This document shows positions 1 through 6,582 of a stretch of 8,630 nt of DNA, in pieces. The notes beneath the pieces were generated by a model that was not told the DNA's origin, made no database searches, and was given only the letters and a program-made list of their open reading frames with translations. Source of the DNA: an uncultured Anaerolineae bacterium. Lineage in GTDB: Bacteria; Chloroflexota; Anaerolineae; Anaerolineales; UBA4823. The stretch spans positions 1 to 8,630 of the forward strand of contig CAKZNJ010000500.1 in assembly GCA_937129505.1 (NCBI GenBank). The letters are read 5' to 3'. The position numbers were made by a program, and so were the translations under genes. Every line of letters begins with the position of its first letter. The stretch's first letter is position 1.

Positions 1-986
1 CTTTCGATAACCGTGTCAAGCTCGGGCTCAAGTGAGCGTTCTACCTCGTTTAACCATGCCGGGAACTCCACTTCACTTAGTTCCACTTCGCTTTCAACAA
101 AGGGTGGCACGGCTCCTTGGAGGAAGTCTGGGGGTAGCTGCTTCTCCACCCCTTCACTTTCCTCCCACTCCTCACCCGGTAGGTTCTCTAACCAAGCGGG
201 TATTTCGCTCATCCAATCCCCTTCTTTTGGTGACATAGGAGCCTTTTCTCTACGCGGCGGCAATCTATCCTCATCGGGGAGAGAAACTTGCGAAACACTT
301 TGATCCTCTTGGGAGGGAGGAATGATTTCTTCAAAGAGCAGTGGTTCGGGTATCCCAAAAGGAGCGACTCGTGGTGATTGCTCTCCCTTGTCTAACCCCT
401 TTTCGGTCTCTGCTTGTCCAAGACCTTCACCCTCAAAATCTAAGCCATCAAAGGGCAACTCCCGAAAAGGAGGCACTTTCTCAGCGGAATGGGCAGTTTC
501 TGTAACGCCCCCTGCCTCGCTGCTCTCACCGCTATCCAACCAAAACGGCAGAAGTTGCTCCTCTTCACCCTGATCCCCTTGTTGGGGTAACTTTTCATCA
601 GCTGCCGAATCACCTCTCAGGGAACGCAACCACTCAGGCACATCTCCACCAACTTCTGCCTTAGAAGGCTCTTCAGAAAATAATTCGTCAAGCAGGTCTC
701 CGGTAAATAGATGTTCTTCGGCCGATGTTTCTTCTTCGGTGGGCTCCTCCGGCAGAAAGGATTCTCCTCCCTCCGCTTGGGATCGGCTGGCTTTTAGCCA
801 ATCAGGAACTAAGGGTTCATCGGGTTCAAGAGGGGTTTTGCCTTTGGCGATTCCTTTCTCTAAAGACGCACTATCCAAGTCCGAGGGTTCTATCCAGAGC
901 GGCTTGAGGCGAGCTTGACAATACTGGCAAACCTCTAAGTGAGGGGGATTAGCTCGTCCACACATGGGGCATCGTTGGGCGTCCAT
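1..986 (-). CDS. Acidic zinc-ribbon protein with repeated PxWL motifs (partial, C-terminus outside window)
   Basis: An uninterrupted reading frame of 328 codons starts at an ATG at 986 and leaves the window at the left edge. The start is supported by a GGAG at 995-998, eight bases upstream. The N-terminus is a four-cysteine zinc ribbon (C6-P-M-C9 and C20-Q-Y-C23). The rest is acidic and low in complexity, rich in Glu, Asp, Pro, Ser and Gly, so probably disordered. It carries repeated short Trp-Leu motifs: PDWL 61-64, PEWL 117-120, PFWL 147-150, PAWL 263-266 and PAWL 309-312, with looser versions GDWM 256-259 and PDFL 286-289. No membrane segment is visible. It is the last gene seen of a four-gene operon and lies 3 bases after a six-helix membrane protein. 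I infer a cytoplasmic scaffold or adaptor using the Trp-Leu motifs to bind a partner. The family style resembles zinc-ribbon proteins common in Anaerolineae; the function is unknown. Confidence 0.85.
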   Translation of the reverse strand, partial: MDAQRCPMCGRANPPHLEVCQYCQARLKPLWIEPSDLDSASLEKGIAKGKTPLEPDEPLVPDWLKASRSQAEGGESFLPEEPTEEETSAEEHLFTGDLLDELFSEEPSKAEVGGDVPEWLRSLRGDSAADEKLPQQGDQGEEEQLLPFWLDSGESSEAGGVTETAHSAEKVPPFRELPFDGLDFEGEGLGQAETEKGLDKGEQSPRVAPFGIPEPLLFEEIIPPSQEDQSVSQVSLPDEDRLPPRREKAPMSPKEGDWMSEIPAWLENLPGEEWEESEGVEKQLPPDFLQGAVPPFVESEVELSEVEFPAWLNEVERSLEPELDTVIE

Positions 987-989
987 TGC

Positions 990-1628
990 TTATTCTCCGT
1001 AGGGACGATCCAAGCCAAACAATACCCGAATGCCCGTGACCACGCTGCCTAAGGCAACACCAATCAACAAGCCACGCACGCCACCCGTTCCGAGAATCCG
1101 GGTAACAAAAGCGAGAGCACTATCCCCACCATGAAGGAGAGGGATTTCAACGCCCAATAGAGGAACCGATCCAAGCAGGGAGAATAAAACCGTCAGCAGA
1201 AAAACGAGACTGAAACCAGAGAGACGGTTTTGTAAAAGACGGGTGAGCCCATAGATTAAGGCCACCAAGATAATCACGAATAGACTCGCTTCAATCGGGA
1301 TGATCACATAATCAACCACCATACGGGTGACTGAATGTTGAATACCCAACACCCCACCGATCACTACAGCCAACAAAAAGCCGCTGAAGAAGGTCAAGCT
1401 ATAGATTGCTTTTGTCGTCCCTTCTCTTAGTCGGCTCCAGTGCACCTTTAATAGATTAAATACGCCAAGCAACAACGCCACTGCGGCCAGAATCACTGCC
1501 CATTGTAGAAAACGAACCCGCAGTTCATTGAGAGGCTCTAAATCGAGAAAATAGCCCAATAACACAACCAGCCCTGTCGACAGGGTGATCAAGGTCGAGA
1601 AGGGTGAACGCAAAAACTGCTGCATCAT
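990..1628 (-). CDS. Six-helix integral membrane protein of unknown function
   Basis: This 212-residue protein is strongly hydrophobic. Six likely membrane helices are visible at about residues 10-28, 41-60, 75-95, 105-128, 139-158 and 183-204, joined by short loops. A Gly-rich stretch lies just before the last helix (GTGGVRG, 180-186) and the tail ends in GLDRPYGE. There is no ATP-binding motif, no transporter signature I recognise and no signal peptide. The ATG at 1628 overlaps the stop of the preceding gene as ATGA (1625-1628), and I see no strong ribosome binding site, so translation is probably coupled. A second ATG follows immediately and would remove only one residue. Its position between a protein with two terminal anchors and a soluble zinc-ribbon protein suggests that it is the membrane core of a complex; that is inference. 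Confidence 0.8.
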   Translation of the reverse strand: MMQQFLRSPFSTLITLSTGLVVLLGYFLDLEPLNELRVRFLQWAVILAAVALLLGVFNLLKVHWSRLREGTTKAIYSLTFFSGFLLAVVIGGVLGIQHSVTRMVVDYVIIPIEASLFVIILVALIYGLTRLLQNRLSGFSLVFLLTVLFSLLGSVPLLGVEIPLLHGGDSALAFVTRILGTGGVRGLLIGVALGSVVTGIRVLFGLDRPYGE

Positions 1629-2362
1629 AGCCCGATCAACTTAGCTGCGCTGGCAATTAGGATAATCAGGATAATAACCCAGCGGGCAATATCTTGGGTT
1701 TGCAGAGAAGCTTGATGAATAGGCTCTCCGTCCATGTATGCCACCGCACCGAAAACCTCTTCGCCGAGCAATGGGTAAGTAGCCGTAGCGACCGCAATCG
1801 CTTGAGCAGTCAGATCATCGCTACCGGCAATGCTCAGATTACCCTGCTGATGAGAAGCATCACAAATTAACGCAGCTTCGCTTCCAACATGGCAGACGAT
1901 CAAATCCACTGCTACTCGCTCATCGCGAATTGCCATTTGAGACCCAACGCCGTAGGAGAGGGGAGTAGCACCGACCAGAGGGGCTTTTTGTGATAGCTCC
2001 TCAGGGGGCAAACCCAATCTGCGGTAAGCTGCCTTGATCCCATCTTGACCTAGGATCATCAAACTACCCTCCCCGCTTGTAGCTAAAGGTGGATGATCAC
2101 TGATTAAGGCAATCCTCGATAAACGTTTCAAGACCCCTAAGCCAATCAATCCCGAGGCAAAAGTTTCACTCAGGATCGAGCTTCTACCTAGAGCAATATG
2201 AATCCTTTTTCCATCTTCTACCGCAAGGCCAATCGCTCGGCGCAAGCGTTGAAAGGCGGGCAACTCCCTTAAAACATATGGGGACTTTTTCTGCATTACG
2301 GTCAAGATAATCAGCAAAATAAACAACAGCACAACCGTTAGCAGAGCTACTTGATCGCTCAC
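1625..2362 (-). CDS. Membrane protein with N- and C-terminal anchors, possibly DUF6754-like
   Basis: This 245-residue protein has one membrane helix at each end (about residues 5-23 and 228-243) around a soluble domain of about 200 residues. The pair K25-K26 just after helix 1 suggests that the middle domain faces the cytoplasm. After helix 1 comes a conserved-looking stretch (YVLRELPAF, 29-37), then an Arg/Lys-rich helix and a domain rich in Gly, Ala and Ser with two Cys (VCHVG and ICDAS). I recall Chloroflexota proteins annotated DUF6754 with this arrangement, but that match is from memory and uncertain. No catalytic motif is recognised. The start is a GTG at 2360-2362 that overlaps the previous gene's stop as GTGA; a GGGAGG lies about ten bases upstream. 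It shares a four-gene operon with two other membrane proteins. Confidence 0.8.
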   Translation of the reverse strand: MSDQVALLTVVLLFILLIILTVMQKKSPYVLRELPAFQRLRRAIGLAVEDGKRIHIALGRSSILSETFASGLIGLGVLKRLSRIALISDHPPLATSGEGSLMILGQDGIKAAYRRLGLPPEELSQKAPLVGATPLSYGVGSQMAIRDERVAVDLIVCHVGSEAALICDASHQQGNLSIAGSDDLTAQAIAVATATYPLLGEEVFGAVAYMDGEPIHQASLQTQDIARWVIILIILIASAAKLIGL

Positions 2363-2619
2363 AGCATAGTCCTCCCTTGCTCCTCTAATAAGTGAGCGAA
2401 CCAGTCTCGATTACCTTCGTCTTCCAACAATTCACCGAGGGCACGCAGTGTCTCTCTTGCTTTATGCGGCTGCAGCATTGGTTCAACCAGATAAATTCCT
2501 TGCGCCAAAAGGATGGCTAGGCTACCGAATTCCGCTAAAAGCAGGTAGCCAAGTCGGTCAAACCCCCAGCGGTGGAGCATCTTTGCCCACTGAAGCCAGA
2601 TATGGTGGTAATCTTTCAT
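2359..2619 (-). CDS. Small single-helix membrane protein (86 aa), first gene of the operon
   Basis: The reading frame could begin further upstream, but I chose the ATG at 2619 (86 residues). The extended -10 box ends only nine bases before this ATG, so an earlier start would lie upstream of the RNA. The protein has an amphipathic, His/Trp-rich N-terminus (MKDYHHIWLQWAK), one membrane helix at about residues 23-45, and a charged C-terminal tail (50-86) with an acidic helix. The tail contains RDWF (71-74), which loosely resembles the Trp-Leu motifs of the zinc-ribbon protein made from the same operon. There is no space for a ribosome binding site, so translation is probably leaderless. Its stop overlaps the GTG of the next gene by four bases. 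No family is recognised; a small subunit of the same membrane complex is plausible. Confidence 0.65.
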   Translation of the reverse strand: MKDYHHIWLQWAKMLHRWGFDRLGYLLLAEFGSLAILLAQGIYLVEPMLQPHKARETLRALGELLEDEGNRDWFAHLLEEQGRTML

Positions 2620-2627
2620 TAATGTAG

Positions 2628-2636
2628 AGTATAGCA
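2628..2636 (-). promoter_or_regulatory. Extended -10 promoter for the membrane/zinc-ribbon operon
   Basis: On the minus strand TGC-TATACT matches the extended -10 pattern TGn-TATAnT. No good -35 box is found at 16-18 bases, as is usual for extended -10 promoters. The predicted transcription start falls at about 2620-2621, one or two bases before the ATG at 2619, which predicts a leaderless mRNA. Confidence 0.55.
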
Positions 2637-2644
2637 CAAATTTG
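2630..2644 (-). repeat. Copy 1 of a 15-base inverted repeat over divergent promoters
   Basis: The minus strand here reads CAAATTTGTGCTATA, identical to the plus strand at 2772-2786. The first eight bases (CAAATTTG) are themselves palindromic and the end forms the start of the -10 box. The placement at the same distance from both divergent genes' promoters suggests an operator or a shared promoter signature. Confidence 0.6.
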
Positions 2645-2771
2645 CTAAATGGGCACACGATCAATTTGCTATTTTTATTGTAACCGCTTTTCAAAAATTC
2701 TTGCTATTTTGATACCGAGAGGGGTGCAATTATTTTGCCACAATAAGACTCCGAATATGACAGGTGACAAA

Positions 2772-2786
2772 CAAATTTGTGCTATA
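2772..2786 (+). repeat. Copy 2 of a 15-base inverted repeat over divergent promoters
   Basis: This is the plus-strand copy of CAAATTTGTGCTATA, exact over all 15 bases compared with the minus strand at 2630-2644. It overlaps the extended -10 box of the nifJ promoter. The palindrome CAAATTTG lies immediately upstream of the TG of that box, where a bound regulator would interfere with RNA polymerase. Confidence 0.6.
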
Positions 2787-2788
2787 TA
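2780..2788 (+). promoter_or_regulatory. Extended -10 promoter for nifJ
   Basis: TGC-TATATA matches the extended -10 pattern. No convincing -35 is present at the standard spacing; ATGACA at 2757-2762 is too far away (20 bases). The predicted start at about 2795 gives a leader of about 110 bases before the nifJ ATG. Confidence 0.5.
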
Positions 2789-2794
2789 TTACTA

Positions 2795-2905
2795 TGGCTT
2801 TTTTTTAAGGTTTATTACACTTTTATCTGATTGGCAAGAAGATCAACCCATCCCCTTATCGGGGATGATAACGGCAAAAACCTCTAAGCTTATGGAGACT
2901 AAGTT
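2795..2905 (+). promoter_or_regulatory. nifJ 5' leader with two possible hairpins
   Basis: The first hairpin is perfect: CATCCCC (2849-2855), loop TTATC, GGGGATG (2861-2867), seven base pairs and no following T-run, so it is not a terminator. The second pairs CTCTA (2882-2886) with TGGAG (2893-2897), five pairs including one T-G wobble, and hides the GGAG ribosome binding site (2894-2897), which lies eight bases before the ATG. I could not match the leader to a known riboswitch class. Control of nifJ translation by this leader is possible but unproven. Confidence 0.4.
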
Positions 2906-5900
2906 ATGGAAAGAAACTATATTACGATTGACGGAAACGAAGCGACCGCGTATGTAGCCTATCGCCTGAGCGAAGTGATCGCCATTTACCCGATCACGCC
3001 CTCTTCAGGGATGGGTGAGTTTGCAGACGAATGGTCAACCCAAAAGAAGCCGAATATCTGGGGAACCGTCCCCCACGTTATCGAGATGCAATCCGAAGGT
3101 GGAGCAGCAGGTGCTATCCATGGCGCAATCCAGGCGGGTGCAATGACGACTACTTTTACTGCCTCTCAGGGTTTGCTACTGATGATCCCCAATATGTTCA
3201 AAATCGCCGGCGAGTTGTCTCCGACCGTCTTCCATGTCTCGGCACGAACCGTTGCGACTCATGCCTTATCCATCTTTGGTGATCACTCGGACGTGATGGC
3301 TTGTCGAAGCACCGGCTTCGCCCTGTTGTCATCTAGTTCCGTTCAAGAAGCTCATGATATGGCTTTAATCGCTCATGCTTCTACTCTTGAGGCCAGGGTC
3401 CCGTTCTTACATTTCTTCGACGGTTTCCGCACGTCCCATGAAGTCAACAAAATCCAACAGCTCAATGAAGCCGATATGCGTGCCATGATCGATGACACCT
3501 ATGTCCACGCGCATCGTTCACGAGCACTTTCTCCCGATCATCCCTTCATTCGAGGCACTGCTCAGAACCCAGACACCTTCTTCCAGGAACGCGAAACCGT
3601 GAATCCTTTCTATGCTGCTTGTCCGCAGGTTGTGGAAAAAGTTATGGCGAAGTTTGCGGAATTAACCGGGCGATCATACGGTCTCTTTGATTACATTGGC
3701 GCTGCGGATGCCGAGCGAGTCATCGTCCTGATGGGTTCGGGAAGCGAGACCGCCGCCGAAACCGCTCAATATCTAATGAACCAAGGTGAAAAAGTCGGTG
3801 TAGTCAAAGTTCATCTATATCGCCCCTTCTCTGTCTTGCATTTCTTGCAAGCGCTACCTCCCACGGTTAAGGCGATTGCAGTGTTGGATCGCACCAAAGA
3901 ACCCGGCGCAGCGGGAGAACCGCTCTATCAGGACGTGGTTACGGCAATCAATGAGGGACTTGCAGAGGGCAGTGTCCCATATGCGCAATTTGCCAATCGC
4001 CCCTATCCGCGCGTGATCGGGGGGCGTTATGGGCTTTCATCGAAGGAATTTACGCCCGCTATGGTCAAGGCTGTCTTCGATGAGCTTAAAAAGGCTGACC
4101 CCAAAAACCACTTCACGGTCGGCATTGAAGACGATGTCACCAAAACCAGCTTGGAGTATGATCCATCCTTCGATATTGAAGATCCCCAAACCGTGCGCTG
4201 TGTCTTCTGGGGCTTAGGCTCCGATGGCACCGTTGGAGCAAATAAGAACTCGATCAAGATTATTGGTGAGGAAACCGACAACTATGCCCAAGGCTACTTT
4301 GTCTATGACTCAAAGAAATCTGGCGGCGTCACCATTTCCCACCTGCGCTTTGGACCGAAACCTATTCGCGCTCCTTACTTGATCAGCTCGGCGAACTTTG
4401 TCGCTTGCCATCAATTCTCTTTCTTAGAGCGCTTCGACATTACCAAAATGGCTGCACCCGGGGCAGTTTTCCTCCTAAACAGCATTTATGAGCCAGATGA
4501 AGTATGGGATCTTATCCCCCAAGAGACGCAGAAAGACATTATCGAGAAAAAGCTGAAATTCTATGTCATCGACGCATACGAAGTGGCAAAGAAAACCGGA
4601 ATGGGCGGGCGCATTAATACCATTATGCAGACTTGTTTCTTTGCCATCTCGGGGGTTTTGCCGCGCGAACAAGCCATTGAAGAGATCAAGAAAGCCATCC
4701 GCAAGACATATGGCAAGCGCGGCGAAGCAGTGGTACAGAAGAACTTTGAGGCAGTAGATATGACGTTGGAGTACCTGCACGAGATGAAAGTGCCGGACAA
4801 GGTCACCAGCAAGCTAACCCGCAAGCCGCCAGTGCCGCCCGAAGCTCCTGAATTTGTGCGCAATGTCCTCGGTAAGATGATCGCTCTCGAAGGAGATAGT
4901 CTGCCGGTCAGTGTATTTCCTATTGATGGGACATATCCCTCTGCCACAACCAAGTGGGAAAAACGCAATATCGCCCTAGAAATTCCTCAATGGGAGCCCG
5001 ATCTCTGCATCCAATGCGGCAAGTGCTCTTTTGTTTGCCCCCATGCTGTCATTCGCGAAAAGGTTTACGATCCGGGCTTCCTTAAGAATGCTCCTGAGGA
5101 TTGGCAAGCGACGGATGCTAAATTTAAAGAGCTGCCGGGGATGAAGTTTACCCTTGCGATTGCCCCCGAAGACTGCACAGGCTGTGGCTTGTGCGTTGAA
5201 GCCTGCCCCGCTAAAGATAAGAGCCAGGTTGGGCGGAAAGCGATCAATATGGTACCTCAGCCTCCAATTCGGGAACGCGAACGGGTTAAATGGGATTACT
5301 TCTTGACAATCCCAGAAGTGGACCGCACTGCGATTAGCGTGCGAACGGTCAAGAATTCCCAACTGCTCGAACCACTTTTTGAATTTTCTGGCGCTTGTGG
5401 AGGATGTGGAGAGACACCCTATATCAAGCTGCTCACCCAACTCTTTGGGGATCGGCTGATGATTGCCAATGCCACCGGTTGTTCATCTATCTACGGTGGC
5501 AATCTGCCAACCACACCTTATGCAGTCAACCGTGAGGGGCGCGGACCCAGTTGGAGTAACTCCTTGTTCGAAGACAACGCCGAATTCGGCCTTGGCTTCC
5601 GCCTCAGCTTGGATAAGCAGAACGAATTCGCTCGCGAGTTACTGCCCAGCTTTGCCGGTGTGCTCGGTGACGCTTTGGTGGACGCCATTCTTCATGCCGA
5701 TCAATCTACCGAAGCCGGCATCCGCGAACAACGTCAACGTGTCGAACTGCTCAATCAAAAACTCGCCACCATTAAAACCCCTCAAGCACAGCATCTACTT
5801 TCGATCGCCGACGCTTTAGTGCGCAAGAGTGTTTGGATTATCGGCGGTGATGGCTGGGCTTATGACATCGGATATGGAGGATTGGATCACGTCATCGCCT

Positions 5901-6502
5901 CGGGTAGAAATGTCAACCTACTTGTATTGGATACGGAAGTTTACTCCAACACCGGCGGCCAAGCGTCAAAAGCTACCCCTCGTGGTGCCGTGGCAAAGTT
6001 CGCCGCAGCCGGAAAAGGTATTGCCAAGAAGGACTTAGCGATGATGGCTATGTCCTATGGTTACGTCTATGTGGCACGAGTTGCAATGGGCGCTAACGAC
6101 CAACACACCCTAACTGCCTTCCTTGAAGCAGACGCTTACGAGGGACCCTCCCTAATCATAGCCTACTCGCATTGTATCAACCATGGCTATGACTTACGCT
6201 ACGGTTTGGAGCAACAAAAACTAGCCGTCAATTCCGGAATCTGGCCGCTCATTCGTTACAATCCCATGCTGGCTGAAGAGGGTAAAAACCCCCTCATCAT
6301 CGACTCAAAAGAGCCAACCATCCCTGTTGAACAATACGCCTACAATGAAACACGCTACAAGATGTTGGTCCATGGAGATGAACAACGGGCTGAGATGCTC
6401 ATCAAACAAGCCCAAGCTGACGCCGACCGCCGTTGGGCACTCTACCGGCAGATGGCTGAGATGACCTTTGGCAGCACTCCATCGAACGGAAAAAGCGGCT
6501 AA
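2906..6502 (+). CDS. nifJ: Pyruvate:ferredoxin (flavodoxin) oxidoreductase, single-chain
   Basis: This cytoplasmic enzyme oxidises pyruvate with CoA to acetyl-CoA and CO2 and passes two electrons to ferredoxin or flavodoxin. At 1198 residues it has the full length of one-chain NifJ/PFOR. Domain I holds YPITPSS (28-34) with T31, E64 and R114, the same numbers as the pyruvate- and thiamine-contacting residues of Desulfovibrio africanus PFOR. Domain II has GSGSET (277-282) and domain III GLGSDGTVGANK (436-447). The ferredoxin-like domain supplies two [4Fe-4S] clusters (C701, C704, C707, C711 and C757, C760, C763, C767). The thiamine domain has GDGW (981-984), D982 and N1015, and the proximal cluster ligands C831, C834, C859 and C1090, all a constant 19 residues beyond their D. 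africanus counterparts. It lacks that enzyme's long C-terminal extension. GGAG at 2894-2897 supports the start. It is probably co-transcribed with the downstream flavoprotein. No defect is seen. Confidence 0.98.
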   Translation: MERNYITIDGNEATAYVAYRLSEVIAIYPITPSSGMGEFADEWSTQKKPNIWGTVPHVIEMQSEGGAAGAIHGAIQAGAMTTTFTASQGLLLMIPNMFKIAGELSPTVFHVSARTVATHALSIFGDHSDVMACRSTGFALLSSSSVQEAHDMALIAHASTLEARVPFLHFFDGFRTSHEVNKIQQLNEADMRAMIDDTYVHAHRSRALSPDHPFIRGTAQNPDTFFQERETVNPFYAACPQVVEKVMAKFAELTGRSYGLFDYIGAADAERVIVLMGSGSETAAETAQYLMNQGEKVGVVKVHLYRPFSVLHFLQALPPTVKAIAVLDRTKEPGAAGEPLYQDVVTAINEGLAEGSVPYAQFANRPYPRVIGGRYGLSSKEFTPAMVKAVFDELKKADPKNHFTVGIEDDVTKTSLEYDPSFDIEDPQTVRCVFWGLGSDGTVGANKNSIKIIGEETDNYAQGYFVYDSKKSGGVTISHLRFGPKPIRAPYLISSANFVACHQFSFLERFDITKMAAPGAVFLLNSIYEPDEVWDLIPQETQKDIIEKKLKFYVIDAYEVAKKTGMGGRINTIMQTCFFAISGVLPREQAIEEIKKAIRKTYGKRGEAVVQKNFEAVDMTLEYLHEMKVPDKVTSKLTRKPPVPPEAPEFVRNVLGKMIALEGDSLPVSVFPIDGTYPSATTKWEKRNIALEIPQWEPDLCIQCGKCSFVCPHAVIREKVYDPGFLKNAPEDWQATDAKFKELPGMKFTLAIAPEDCTGCGLCVEACPAKDKSQVGRKAINMVPQPPIRERERVKWDYFLTIPEVDRTAISVRTVKNSQLLEPLFEFSGACGGCGETPYIKLLTQLFGDRLMIANATGCSSIYGGNLPTTPYAVNREGRGPSWSNSLFEDNAEFGLGFRLSLDKQNEFARELLPSFAGVLGDALVDAILHADQSTEAGIREQRQRVELLNQKLATIKTPQAQHLLSIADALVRKSVWIIGGDGWAYDIGYGGLDHVIASGRNVNLLVLDTEVYSNTGGQASKATPRGAVAKFAAAGKGIAKKDLAMMAMSYGYVYVARVAMGANDQHTLTAFLEADAYEGPSLIIAYSHCINHGYDLRYGLEQQKLAVNSGIWPLIRYNPMLAEEGKNPLIIDSKEPTIPVEQYAYNETRYKMLVHGDEQRAEMLIKQAQADADRRWALYRQMAEMTFGSTPSNGKSG

Positions 6503-6513
6503 GTCAATATGCA

Positions 6514-6550
6514 AGCAGAAGGGTTAACCGCACAGGTTAGTCCTTCTGCT
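6514..6550 (+). other. Strong intergenic hairpin between nifJ and the flavoprotein gene
   Basis: AGCAGAAGGGTTAACC (6514-6529) pairs with GGTTAGTCCTTCTGCT (6535-6550) over 16 pairs, two of them G-T wobbles, around the loop GCACA. No T-run follows, so it is not a typical intrinsic terminator. It starts 12 bases after the nifJ stop. It may protect the 3' end of a processed nifJ mRNA, giving different amounts of the two proteins, or act as a weak pause site. Confidence 0.65.
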
Positions 6551-6582
6551 ACCTCGATTCAGATCTAGATAAGGAGCTTTTT

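Noticed and set aside
13..907. Several plus-strand frames rich in Ser and Pro opposite the left-edge gene
   Set aside because: They are the complement of the acidic zinc-ribbon gene, which is open for 328 codons with a zinc ribbon and ribosome binding site. The Ser-rich composition is a by-product of Glu/Gly-rich codons read backwards.
2620..2694. Longer N-terminus for the 86-aa protein (start at 2694)
   Set aside because: It would lie upstream of the predicted transcription start and adds residues of different composition; the ATG at 2619 fits the promoter.
2849..2867. Leader hairpin as an intrinsic terminator before nifJ
   Set aside because: The seven-pair stem is followed by ATAACGGC, with no T-run, so it lacks the second half of a terminator.
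2649..2957. 102-codon plus-strand frame across the intergenic region
   Set aside because: It overlaps the nifJ start in another frame, spans promoters and hairpins, and its composition does not look like a protein.
4027..5440. Long minus-strand frames inside nifJ (84-154 codons)
   Set aside because: They lie opposite a full-length gene with all cofactor ligands, have no ribosome binding sites and resemble no protein family; shadows of codon bias.
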